Source of the DNA: Neospora caninum Liverpool
Taxonomy: Eukaryota; Apicomplexa; Conoidasida; Eucoccidiorida; Sarcocystidae
Assembly: GCF_000208865.1 (NCBI RefSeq)
Contig: NC_018391.1
Location: 124,001 to 188,000, forward strand
DNA length: 64,000 nt
Direction: 5' to 3'
Shown here piece after piece: positions 35,600 through 47,449 of this stretch. The notes below the pieces were generated by a model. That model made no database searches. It was given only the letters and a program-made list of their open reading frames with translations, and was not told the origin of the DNA. The position numbers and the translations under genes were made by a program. Every line of letters begins with the position of its first letter. Position 1 is the first letter of the stretch.

Positions 35600-38500
35600 T
35601 TTCGGCGAAGACCTGGTTGAGGGAATTGCTGCGGCGGCCGTTCCCCTCGCGCGTTCACACGCCAGGGGAGTCGGGAAAAAGGGGGGAGACTCAAAAGGAG
35701 TGGCGAGGAAGAGACACCAGCGCTGGCCCCGCCACGGAAGGGATAGAGGGAACTGGAAAGAAGAAGGAGAAAACAACGAGAGAAGGCGACACCCGAGACC
35801 AGGCAGGAGAGGAGCGCGACATGGCAGACGCTTCGCGTCGGCGAGCCTAAAAAAGGAAAGGAGAAAGAAAAGAGCGACGAACGAGGAACGGCCGAAAAAA
35901 GACGGTGGTGGTGGACGAAGGAGACACCCGAGGCGCGAAAGGAGAGAGAAACAGAAGAGACAGCTGAACAGCGAGAAGAAAGAGACAGGGGAGAAGGACA
36001 TACGAACAGCACAACGATAGGGCGAAGGAGCGAAGAGAGAGAGAAAACACGCGGGACCAAGGCGAGAGACGAGGGAGACAAGAGAGAAGGAGTAAATGTG
36101 GAGAGATGGAGAGAAGGATCAGGATACAAAGACGGCGCCGCAGCGTCGTCAGAAACGGAGAGACTTGTGTCGAGAGATCTGCATTTTTCTTCTCGACACG
36201 AAGGTCCACAGCGAAAGGCGTGTCTTGGCGGTTTTTTCCACGCAGGCAGCGGCTGCCTCGTGTCCGCGTCCGCATTCCCCCCGACGCTTCGCGGTCAGTG
36301 GCAGGTCTTTTCAAAAGAGGGGTAAAAAGGCGCCTGCGATTCACCCGAAATCCTTTTCTTCGGGAGACGCGGTCTGTCTCTGAGAGAGCAGTGTGCCTGC
36401 GCAGTTGCTGAAACTCTCTCAGCCCCAAGGAGAGCCGGAAGATCGAGGGCGACCAGCCACAAAAAAGGGAAAAGCATCCGGTGTATGTGCAGATTGTTCA
36501 CGACACAGCATAGTCCTCTCTTTCCCCGTGTCTTTGTCCTGTCGCTTCCTGCCTGTTTGTCTTCTCGGCCTTGGTGTCTGTGGTCTGCGCAGCGCCTGAG
36601 AGCTTTGTCCACACACTACAGTTTCGCGTTAACTAGACGAAGGAGAAGATCGCGAAAAAGGAAGGAAAGCGATTGTCTTTCTCAAGGATGGTTTCGCAAA
36701 GGAGAAACGACGAGACACTGGAGAGTCGTGCGAAACTTCGCCGAGAGAAACAAGGTGAGAAAAGGAAAGAAGGGAGCATAAAAGAACTGCGAATTCGATG
36801 TGTCACACAAGCTTGGAAGGGAAAGATTCACCAGTGGCGGGAAACATCGAGACACTTGCTGGCGGCAGAATCGAAAACTCGAACGGAGCGAGGCAGACCC
36901 CAAAACTCTGTGCATGCAGTCCCCCAGAAAAAGACAAATGCCTTTTCTCTTTCCACGGCCTGCTGCACTCAGGTCGGTTTGGCGCAAAAGAGCGAAGAGA
37001 GAAGGAGAAAAGGAAACCTGATCGAGACCAAACGCCTCCTAAAAGCAAGAGAGAGTGCGTCCGTAGGAGAGATGAGAAAAAGCGGGTCTTTTCTGTCTGT
37101 CTCCTCCCTCTGGCGAAGTCGCTCGACCCTCCGGTTGGCAAAGAGAGCGAGGCGACGGAACGCCAAACATTTGTCAGTCGGACGCGTTTTCCCTCTATTT
37201 GCTTTTTCCTGTCGCCGCGGAAAGGCTTCACTTGGGTGGTGACGCGAGTGAGGAGGCGAAGCCGCCCCAGTATGTCTCCTCGAGCAACAACAGAGACATG
37301 GCGAGTCTCCTGTCTCCGTTGTGGCTGGGGCGCCGAACTGGGTTTTTCCGCGCAACCGATTGGGCTTTTGGATGAGTTCGAAGGAAAGAGTGCAAATCGA
37401 CAAAAACGAAGGGGCAAGCCTTATGTCGACATTCAAAACAATGTTCAAGAAACATATCCCGCACAAATTCATCGATATGTTGGATATTTCTTATCGATAG
37501 CGGCAAGTATGTAGCTGTGCATATGCTTTAACCCTCGCATATGTATATAGATATATGTATGTGTAGCCACTTTTTTGTTGTCATATAGACAGAGAGATAG
37601 ACAACTACGTAGATCTTGGTAGATCGGAGTGGGTATAGGTTCGCTAACAGCAGTGTAGACACGTGAATTTATATGGATAGCAGATAGAAGACATATATGT
37701 CGACAGCGGATAAAAGTAAAGAGATGTAGATCTAACATGTGACCCGTTCAATACACGCGAAAAGACGAAACAACGCACTGAATGGTGAATGCCGACACCT
37801 GATGCGCTGTACGGCAATTTCGTTTGTCTCGTATATCGAATTTGTAACAAAGCTTTGTAGAGTGTTTCTGTATCTCCCAGAACAGAACCGGATGCCTGGC
37901 CTCTCGCCCGAGATTTGCGAAACTTGGAGCTCTGCTTCTCCGCTCAGTGTCGCATGCGGAGGGTTGACAGATTTTGTTACTGGGTGCAGCTTTTTGCCCG
38001 TTTTGTAGGAAAGACTCTCAAAAAACAGAAAACATCAACGAAGAAAGATTCTCTGCCTTCGTCCTGTATCTCCATCGGAACTCTGGGGTGCTGTCAGGTC
38101 TTTCTTTCCTGTTTTCTCCTTTTCTCTCCTTTCTCTAAGCCTCTCATCAAGTCAGTCCTTTCTTTCCTGGCTTGTCTTGTTGCTGTCTCCTTTGTTCTCG
38201 TGCGCCTTCGGGAAGCTCTCCCGTCGTTAGAGGCGTACGACTCTATGTCTCCCTAGATGTCTCTGTGGATTTGCATGCGTTTCCATCTCCAAAACCTTCC
38301 CTCTGTACCTGCGTTCTGTCGCCTTTCCTCGGACTTAGAAAGGTGGATCTTCTGCGTTGTTTCCCCTCTCTGCAGTCCAAAGCTGCCCTCGATCGGCCTC
38401 CAAAAGAGTCAGTCTTCAGTTTCAACAGAAAAACAAAGCACCTCAAAGGATGCGCTGCATGCCTCTAGGGATAAAAGGATATGGCATTTACAGTCACTTA

Positions 38501-39985
38501 TTTGCATGCATATATATACATATATTTGTATCATGTATAGATGCATATGTTTATGTAAGCATGCAGCTGAGGACTGTGCTCTTGCCTTGTTTCGGTTTCT
38601 CCCTACTCACGGCTCCGCAGTTGGGACTTCCCATGGCAAGTTTACACGCTTTTGTGTCAGCAATCCCACAAGTACAACTTTATGTATATGTAGATCCACA
38701 TTCGTATTTACACGTATCTACAGATATATATATATATATATATATACTAGGCTGGGTTCCTTGAAGACAGGGGGACGGACGAGCTCCTATTCTAGACCAG
38801 TCTTCTGGCAACACTAACGTGATGTGGTGCACCGCTGGGCGAACTCTCTGACCGGGAAGAAGTGCGAAAGAGAAAAGGGGCCGGAGGCTGTGTGAGGGAC
38901 GTGTATGGGAGGCCGGAGACTGGATGGAGGGAGATCTGACGAGAAAGAGACGTCCGAAGAAAGCGAGAGACAAGAAAGGAACCTCAAGCCAGCAGAGATA
39001 CCAGAGAGAGACACAGACGAGAGAGACAGAAAATGAGAGAGAGACACAAAGAGGAAAGAGAAAGAAAGAGAGAAAGAGAAGATGCAAACAACAGAGCAAG
39101 TAAATTTGCACATCGCACTGGCATGGCGGGTGGTTCTCCAGCACTCACCACCACGCAGAGCGGGAGGTGAGAAGCGATCTCCAGGCGGCGCTTTTTTGTC
39201 CCGAAAAAACAGCCAGGAGCTTCTTGGCTCTGTCAACATGTGGTTTTTCTCTGTATTTAACGGGAAGAGGATAGGACGCGGTTTCTGGTCGAGTATGCGG
39301 AACCTGGAAGACACGACAAGAACTGTAGTGTCGCTTGCGCGGCGTCGGGGGCAACGGCCATCTGGAGCGTGTTCCCGACTGTGTACCTCTTTAGTGCAGC
39401 AAAAAACTGTCTCTACGCAGCTGCGTAAAAGAGAAGAAAAAGGAGAAATTGCGCATTCTCTGCAGGAACGTAGCATGGAACAACGAATGCAGATCATGGG
39501 GAAAAGGGAAAAGACGGGTGCATGCGAAACGCGAAGACCAGCTGGAGGGACAGCAATCGTGAAGCTGTGTCTTCTCCCGAGGCGTAGAGACACGCAGGGA
39601 CCTCGTACCGGTTTCCGTGTAGGTTTCTCGTTAAGTTTTGGAAGAAGCATTTCTTGGCGATTTCTGCGTCAAGGGAGAGAAGGGAGGACTTCTTGCCGGG
39701 AGAGCTTTGCTCCACCTGGGGGCAGAGAGAGAGACGTCTCCAGGTATCACTGTTCACCATCGGCGGCGAGCTGAACATGCTGCAGTCGAAAAAACGCTGC
39801 CGTCCACGTGAACGGGACATGTGCGCTTTTCTCTGTTTTGTGCCCTTGCCTCTCTCTTGAGTTTTGCTCGACCTGCACAGAGGCGTTCTGCGCTACGACT
39901 CGTGCCGTTACGTCAATGTCGCCGTACTCTCCTGCAGGCGCGGGCGTGTCCTATCTTCCAACAATCTCCGTCTCGTTCTTTCCTT
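35600..39985. other. Divergent spacer left of the polypyrimidine minisatellite
   Basis: The uL15 gene reads left from 35599 and the BSD gene reads right from 41459, so promoters and leaders of both should lie between them. Many open frames overlap here, but all lack domains and are compositionally biased (Arg/Lys/Glu or Ser/Phe/Leu). A (TA)n run is present at 38722-38747. No gene is supported. Confidence 0.5.
38722..38747. repeat. (TA)n microsatellite
   Basis: Pure TA run after ATCTACAGA, in the divergent intergenic region. Confidence 0.93.
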
Positions 39986-39989
39986 TTTC

Positions 39990-40495
39990 TCTTCTTCCTC
40001 GTCCTTCTTCTCCCTCTCTTCTTCCTCGTCCTTCTTCTCCCTCTCTTCTTCCTCGTCCTTCGTCCCTCTCTCTTCTTCCTCGTCCTTCTTCCCTCTCTTC
40101 TTCCTCGTCCTTCTTCCCTCTCTCTTCTTCCTCGTCCTTCGTCCCTCTCTCTTCTTCCTCGTCCTTCTTCCCTCTCTCTTCTTCCTCGTCCTTCTTCCCT
40201 CTCTCTTCTTCCTCGTCCTTCTTCTCCCTCTCTTCTTCCTCGTCCTTCTTCTCTCTCTCTTCTTCCTCGTCCTTCTTCTCCCTCTCTTCTTCCTCGTCCT
40301 TCTTCTCCCTCTCTTCTTCCTCGTCCTTCTTCTCCCTCTCTTCTTCCTCGTCCTTCGTCCCTCTCTCTTCTTCCTCGTCCTTCTTCCCTCTCTTCTTCCT
40401 CGTCCTTCTTCCCTCTCTCTTCTTCCTCGTCCTTCTTCTCTCTCTTCTTTCTCGTTCTTCTTCCTTCTCTCTTGTTCCTCGTCCTTTTTTCTTCC
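39990..40495. repeat. Polypyrimidine minisatellite, ~27-bp unit
   Basis: About 18-19 copies of a 25-27 bp unit built on CCTCGTCCTTCTTC plus a CTCTCTCTTCTT-like tail. Variants differ at CTTCTTC versus CTTCGTC and by 2-bp length changes. All three plus frames and at least two minus frames stay open across it because stop codons are lost by composition, so the long frames here are not evidence of a gene. Confidence 0.93.
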
Positions 40496-41180
40496 TCTTC
40501 AAGGTCACGAGTGGTGCTCTCGAGCTTCTTGGCGCTGCAGAGGTGCACAGGCAAGAAAGCGATGTGTTTCTGCGAACAGCCTTTCTCAAATCACGCACCT
40601 TTGTTTCCTGAGAGTTTCGTCAGGGAGACAAAACTTTCGCTCGTTTCCTTCCTTGACGCGAAAGACATACAGTGCCGCCAGACGTCGACGGCGCGTCGGG
40701 ACTCGTCCTCTTCGAGCTCTCTCTTCCTCTCTTCTGCTCTTTTCCTTCCTGCCTTTTTCCCCCTTCAGTGCGTTTGGGACCTCGAGAGAGGCGCATTTGG
40801 AGCAACTGGATGCTTTCTACAGCCGTCGCCTCTCCTTTCTGGAGAGCTCTCCGTGCGTAAATCCTCTGAACCTGGAAAGGAACAGCAAAGCGAAAGGAAG
40901 CCGTCTGTGAGCTCGGGATAAAACTTTCCTGACTGGAGCACGTCCGCGCTTTCCTCTTCGATCCTGTTGGTCTCTCTAACGGAAACCCCTTCCCTGTCTC
41001 TGCTTGTGTCTCTCTAGCTGTTTCTCTGTCTCTGTCTGCTTTCCCGAGAGTCTGGCCCTCTCTTCCTCTCTGTCGTTTATCTCCCACTGTTCCGTCCGTT
41101 CTGTCTCTCTCTCTCCTCATTCAAGCTCTCTCCCGCCTGTGTCAGTTCCCGTTTTTCGTGTCTCTTCCGTTCTCTCCGCG

Positions 41181-41345
41181 CGTCGTCATCTCTGTGGCGT
41201 CTGTACACTCCCTCTCCGCGCGTCGTCATCTCTGTGGCGTCTGTACACTCCCTCTCCGCGCGTCGTCATCTCTGTGGCGTCTGTACACTCCCTCTCCGCG
41301 CGTCGTCATCTCTGTGGCGTCTGTACACTCCCTCTCCGCGCGTCA
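41181..41345. repeat. 40-bp perfect tandem repeat, four copies plus a fragment
   Basis: Units start at 41181, 41221, 41261 and 41301, with a truncated fifth at 41341. The four units are identical as read. Each contains TCTGTGGCGT followed by CTGTACACTCC. The array ends about 115 bases before the BSD-gene start codon, so it lies in the proximal promoter or 5' leader. Confidence 0.95.
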
Positions 41346-41458
41346 GCGCACTCGTGTGCTTTCCTTGCTCGTCTTCTGGTTCTCCGTGCTCTCCTTTCCT
41401 TCTTTTTCTCGGCTTTTCCGGGTGCATTCTCCCACTTTCCTCGCCCTGCGCAAGAACG

Positions 41459-44052
41459 ATGGGCGCATCCGAGAGTACAGACAGCCTGCGGGCTGACCAC
41501 GAAGCGCGAGAGCTCCGCGAATTGAACGGTGAGTTTGCATGGGGCCTTGATCTCCCCGCCGTCTTCTGGCCAGTCCTTGCGTAGCGATATAAATCTGTGT
41601 TGTACAGTTTGGAACGCATGGACCTCTCGCTCTTTTCTCTCGCGTTTTCTTTCTGAGCATCTTCTGTCTCTCCTACCTCTTTTTGCTCTTTTCTCTCCTC
41701 TCTTCTCTCCTCCCTCGTCTCCTCTCTCTTTTGTCCTCTGTCTCTTCTCACCTTTCTTTCTTCTGTGGAGCATCTGCGTGCGCCAGGGGCAGCAAAGGTC
41801 CTGGTTGTCTGAGACTATTGCGCTGCGCGGGTGTCTGTACACTCTGTGCAGGCCAGAACTACCAAGACGCAGAGTACCCGTGGTTCTTCCTCGTGCAGTG
41901 GGCGTGCGAGCGCATTCCCGCCGACGCCGTTTTCACGTGGAATCTCTCCGACATCAAAGCAGGTGCGGCGACACGCGCTTTCTTCTGTCGTCTCTCTCCT
42001 TGCCGGCCTCCGCTCTTCATGCGTCCTCTACTGTGTTCCTTGTGCGCTCCACACGTCTCTGTGCGAAAGGCAGAAAGGATCTTGGTAACTGCGAACCGAA
42101 ACTTCATGGCGCTGCAAGCAACCTCAGCCCCTGGGAGAGTTCTCCCGCGCAGACACCGCGGCAGCAAAAGCCGTGGCCTGCGTTTTTTCCTCTCTCGCGG
42201 CTCTCCGGCGCTTTTCCTGTCGCCGCTGTCTCTCCCTCTGCCCGACCACGCGTCGCGTGCGAGCCGAGTCTTTCCCTGAACCTTCTCTGATGCGTCGTTG
42301 TTTTTTCCCGTCTCTCCTGTTTTCTGCAGACGTCGCAGAACTGACAGCCGATCCAAGCACCTTTCTCGCGTGCTGCCCCGCGGATGAAGCCTTTCGGAAC
42401 AGCGGCGAGTTCTCGTTCACAGAGGACGGCGTCTTCGTCGAGTGGTACGGGTCTGTGTGAAACAACAGCGCTCTCGTGGACACTGGCGAAAAAGAAGAGA
42501 ATATGTTGGCGCTGTTGCACACACGTCGATCCTCTCTGTCGCTCCTGAGCTTTGCTTCCACTCCACGCGAAAGCGCGGTCTGTGGGCAGACTCGCCGCCT
42601 TTCTCGCGGTTTTTTTTTATCTCCGTGAAAGTTCCCTGCATCGCTTCCTCTCTTCGTACATCCCGGATTTGCCCTCTCTCTGCCATTCTCTCTTATGTTC
42701 GTGTCCTTTTCTCCTGGCCCGCTCCCCTTCTCGCCTTCCCTCTATTTTCGTTCCCTCGTTTCTCGTCCTTCCCCATTTTCTCTGCAGGGCCGTTCTCCTG
42801 TTGGAACTCGTCCCTGCGCTCGGATCCGTCCGCTACAAGCTCGTCCCTGCGAAACTCGCCGAGGAAGAATTCTGGTGTCGCTACTTCTCCGCAGTCCGCC
42901 GACGCATTCAGCAGCATGTGAGCCCGCTAGCCCTTTTCCCAGACCTTCCAGAGGGTTTCAAGTGAAATATATATGTATATATCTTTTATAATATATATAT
43001 GTAACTGTGTATAGAGAGAGGGCAGTGTAAGATGTGCATATTCTTAGAGAGAGGGAGCAGCGCAAGAGGAAAATCGAACCAGCATGTACAGACATCCAGC
43101 CACCTATACATATATATCGATGTAAGTGTTTGAGTCGAGAGAGGTGCTCGTGGCCTCAGCTCGTTGCTAGGGGCTTTGTTCGTGGCTCTCGTGTGACTCA
43201 GAGGTGAGAGCCGAACGCTCAAGAGAACCGACAGGTTTTGTCCTAGTGCAGATGCGTCTCTTTTTTGTTTTCGCTGGAGTCCGCGTCGCCACTAGGCCCT
43301 TTTTTGCGAGTCCTCTCCTGTCACTTTGCGAACACGGGGTTGTTGTTTCGTCGCCGACGCGGTGCCGCAGCTGGCTTTTCTTCTCTACCATGTATTTTCC
43401 ACTGTTGTTTCTCCAGCGCTTTTGTTCCGCCTTGGGTGTTTCCTCGCGTTCTTCGAGTTAGGTTCTGGCCGCTCAAGAGGCGCCGATCGCGACTCCGCTT
43501 TCCAAGTCGTCTCTGGGCCGTCGTGGCGTTGCTCCCCGGCCGCTCCCCCTGCCGCATGCTGAAGCGAACTGCGGCGTTGGTCGGTCTTCTCTCGCCAACG
43601 GAGCTTCTCGGCCTGTCTCCCGCGAGGCTAGCTGGGGCGAAGCTGGCCCGCACCGGAGACGGCCCTCGGCGCACGCGGACACGGACCTCGGGCCTTCGAC
43701 AGGTGCCTCGAGAGGCGCGCCGGCAGCCGACGGCGTAGCCCCGCAACAGGGAGATCTCGGCCCTCACTGGGGCACGACGAATTCCCCCTATTCGCCAGGA
43801 GACCAGCGAGGCGCAGAAAGAGACGGAGGCGCTCTCCCGACGGGTAGGACGATGTGCGGGTGCGAGACGTGCGAGACTCCGCCAAGACAGCTCGGAATGC
43901 CGGTCCTCTTCCAAGCAGGCTCTCCGTTGGCAGCTTTGTGTTTTTGGAGAGCGTACCTTTCTCCCTTTTATGGCACCATAAAAAGTTCGCCTGGGTGGGT
44001 GGTCACAGGCGTGAAACGGTTCGTCTCATCGTGCAGCCGCGGCTCTCCGTGA
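41459..44052 (+). CDS. BSD-domain protein with N-terminal myristoylation signal
   Basis: Five-exon model, 340 residues: 41459-41528, 41852-41962, 42330-42450, 42788-42917, 43462-44052, with matching phases. The N-terminus MGASES fits the N-myristoylation pattern (Gly2, small residue at 6). Residues about 24-105 contain a Trp/Phe-rich stretch (YPWFFLVQWACERI, ADPSTFLACC). Residues about 100-144 form the BSD signature: VPALGSVRYKLVPAKLAEEE followed by FWCRYF, the conserved FW..YF core. BSD domains are small three-helix modules in TFIIH p62, SYAP1-like and BSDC1-like proteins; the lipid anchor and size resemble the cytosolic SYAP1/BSDC1 kind more than TFIIH (inference). Exon 5 is Gly/Arg/Pro-rich without a domain and is the least secure part; a (TA)n run lies in the intron before it. 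Partners are unknown. Confidence 0.8.
42966..43000. repeat. (TA)n-rich microsatellite in BSD-gene intron 4
   Basis: Two TA runs split by a short T-rich patch, inside the intron 42918-43461. Confidence 0.85.
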
Positions 44053-47000
44053 GCCGGGGCGCTCGCGATGATTATTCACCTGCTTTCGGTCATGTTTTCT
44101 CTTGCCTTCAGCTGGGCCTGCTGTCGAATGGGACTCGGCGGCAGAAAACCCCCGTTTCCCCACCTTGATTGGCGCCCCCTCAGACGCCGCTGCTTCGGGT
44201 GTACGTACACCTCACTACGTGATGCAGAATGGGGGAGCCGGATGCGGTGTACCTACCTACCCCTGAGGAGGCGTTGTGTTGCACGCGCCTCTGTGGATTT
44301 CGCACGGGGAAAAGACCCGCCATGGGAACGAGGCGCCGTACATGAATGCATACGTGAATCTACACGTAAATAGGCATATATATATATATATATATATACG
44401 TATGCGTGTAGGCATGCATGTATACGCGCCAGCACTTTGCCCCTGGGCGTCGGTGCGTAGGAGGGAAGCGAGAAGGCTGAGTGGGATCGGCCATTGCGCG
44501 AGCGTCTGAGGGATCCAAGAGAGAGCATGAACTGCTTGCCTTGCTTGTGTGGACGAATTGCAGTTTCTGAGAATGGGCAACACAGTTTCACACCGCAAAG
44601 ACGCGCGTTGGGTGCGTTTGACGTTCGTGTCTTTGGTTAAGATGGGATCTTTCCGGATGTGTCCCATCAGGCCCTACGCTGAACCTGCGAACTCTGCGTC
44701 TCCATTCACGTTCTGTGCGCCTTACGGGTGTCTCTATTTTGCACCCCCATCTGCTTCCGCCCATCGCGGGGGGGGGGGGGGGGAAGTGCTTGAACATTCG
44801 TTGTCTTTTTTTCCGCTACGGCGCGGCGTCGTTCCGTCTGCTCCCTTTATCTTGCGCTCGGGTTCTGAGGAAGACAACCATCGTCAAATTGAACGTGGAA
44901 GAAAAAGACGCGGCCGCGTGCCTTTCTTCTCTGCGACACTCCCTGCGCTGCCGCTGTCTCTGCCAGTCTGTTCTGTTCGAGATCTCCCTCTCTGAACGGA
45001 AGTGGATGCAACGGCGGCCAGCCTTCTTTCTCTCTAAAGGAACATGCGCGTGTTTTCACGTTTCTCAGTTCCTGGTCTCCATGTGTGTTCCCCGTCGGCG
45101 CCACTCCCAGAAAAGGTAGTTTGTATCAACATAGGAATCCCACTTTAATATATATGCAGCACCCAGGTACTGCTGTTATTTTGTTGGAATTGCACGCGGG
45201 GTCCGGATTTCTGCATGCCACAAAAGGTGGCGCCGGAGAACACAAGTCTCTTCCGAGGAGACCGTGTCCTTTGCGTCTCCGTAGTTCGGTGCTCGTTCCC
45301 TAAGCTGTCTCTCTGTCTCCTATCTCTGGGGTCGTCGCTTCGCAGTGGTGGTGATCACGAACCAACGATCCACACACAAGGTCACCTTGTCGCTACACAC
45401 TCCCCGGCGCATCAGCTGTTTAGTTCCAAGGCACCTCTTTCCACTTGGTTGCGTTGCTGCTACGCCCATGCCAGGAAACACGTTCAGAATTCTGGTGCCC
45501 AGCCCTCCAGGCTGCTCCACAGCAGCCAGTTCCGCCGCGAGAATCAAGCGTCTACAGAGTTGCGAGTTCGTCTCCTGGAGAGGCCGATGAGCGCTGGGCA
45601 CCTTTGGGATCGATGTGGTCCCACTGAGCTCCCCCGGAGACGCATCTCCGGCCGTCCACGCTTTCGCTCTTTCCTCTGACCGCGGGTAAAACTCTTCATT
45701 CCTTGATCGCTAAAGCCTACGCATCAAGGCGTCGCAGACTGTCGGACTAGAGACAGAATCAGGAGACGAGGAGAGTGAAAGTGAGAAGGGGAGAGAGGGA
45801 CAGAGAGGGGGGAACAACAGGCACTTGGAGCTTTGAGCGATGGAAAAAGAAATGAGAAGCTCGGAGAGAGAGGAAACCAGTTGGAGAAAAAAGGTGTTTA
45901 CAAGAGTTCGGGACGGAGGCGGGACTGTTCCAATATCGCAGAGGTAAGAGATCAGTCGGTTTACGAAAGAGACAGAAGAGAGCAGGGACACGGCGGAGGA
46001 AGCGCACTGAGAACGCCAGAGAATGCGTGGTCGTGCTGCTGAGACATGGAAAGCACCCGAAGAACGTTTAGAAAGCGGAGCGGGGTTCAGTTCTTTCGAA
46101 GGAACGAGGCCTGGAAAGTGACCTCAGTGCCGAAGAGGAAGGGTGGAAGCAAGTAGGGAGCGCGGCGTCAGCGGTGACGAATTAAAAATAACTTGATACA
46201 GCAGGAAGCGAGTTTTTGAAGGTGCGAAAAAAAAGAAGGGAAAGAGAGTGGCGGGGAAGACAACGTCGACTGGCCAGTCTGGCAGGGCGGAACCGCTCCT
46301 CGAGTGTATGTACACTCGGCACGCCTCTGGCTGATGGGCAGCTCGCGTGAGGAAAGGAGGCCCCCACACAAGGCAGGATACAACGAAAAACGTGGAGTTT
46401 ACCGCCAAATAAGAGAGACCAACGAAACCAAGGAGACGCAAAATGTGGTCTGTGCATTCTCTTTCGTCGGGTTGCTTGACGTCGGGAAGCCCCGCCGCCG
46501 AAACCTGTTTTCGTCTCACTTTGACTTGTCGCATACATGTACAGGCAGGTACAAGAGGGTACGGTGGCTTCACCTCAGGGGAAACCAGGCTGCGCCCTCG
46601 TTCAAAATTTAACGCGCTTGCGGGTGACCACACGGAGACGTTTTCACTGTATATCGGAACTGTTCACAGAAACTGGAGACTCGATACGTTGTGCTGGTCT
46701 CCCGAAGCGGGAGGTCCGCGGTATTCGCACTCCGTTTCCCTGTTTACCGCAGATGGGAATGCAAGGAAAAAATCTGTTTCTCCACTGGCCATGGATGCCT
46801 AATCACCGCTACCGCTGAGAGAGATCCAGGGAGACGCACGCCGAATTGCGTCTCGCATTGCTTTCTCCGTTTCTGCCAGTATCCCTCTAGTTGGACGGAC
46901 CAACCCCGACAAAGTCGCGAATGGCAAACAGAGAACAGGCCGCAACAAACAGAAAGGGGCCTCTCCAGAGAGGGTTGCCCTCTTTTTCGCGGCGACAACG

Positions 47001-47449
47001 ACCGAAATGCCCGCCCCTGAGGCACGCGTCGGAACGCAGTGTACAGACACCTCGAGTTGCTCTAAGAGCTGCGCCTGTTTCCCAGCCGGAGGAGTCTGGT
47101 TTCCCTTGTCACGCTCAAGGGAGGATCCTCCGGTCCAAAACAAGGATCGGTCGCGTTTCCTCGTTTGGTTCCCCCACTGTTAGGCCGTTGTCGGGGAACC
47201 TCCACCACAAATATCCACCTTGCATGTGCGCGTACATAATCCGTGTTCCTGTATGAGAAAAATCTGAGGGTGGACGGACAGCCCACCTTTTGTGCAAGGA
47301 ATCGGGCGCAGCATGGGCAGATTTTCCAGCCGACAAACTTCCCTGTTTCTGCGCGTGAAAGGTCGATCGCGAGGACACCCGCCGAGGCACTGCGTGGTTA
47401 CTGTACCTCAGCCCGCAGAAACCCGTTTATGGAAACATCGAAAAACTAT
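44053..47449. other. Spacer between the BSD gene and the membrane-protein gene
   Basis: The two flanking genes converge. The interval holds a (TA)n run (44373-44399), a G homopolymer near 44768-44784 and several short frames (for example 46443-46802) with no domain or signal. A purine-rich patch lies at 45745-45900. No gene supported. Confidence 0.5.
44373..44399. repeat. (TA)n microsatellite
   Basis: Pure TA run in the convergent spacer. Confidence 0.93.

Noticed and set aside
33600..36020. Plus-strand Arg/Lys-rich frames opposite uL15 exon 1
   Set aside because: Antisense shadows of a Ser/Leu/Glu-rich coding exon; no independent evidence.
39913..40921. Long open frames on both strands, including Glu/Arg-rich and Ser/Leu-rich products
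   Set aside because: They arise from the polypyrimidine minisatellite, which lacks stops in most frames; no domain, splice context or unique sequence supports a protein.
41004..41584. Open frames reading the 40-bp array as repeated ARRHLCGVCTLPL-type units
   Set aside because: Three overlapping frames read the same repeat, which comes from 40 not being a multiple of three. The real gene starts at 41459 in another context.
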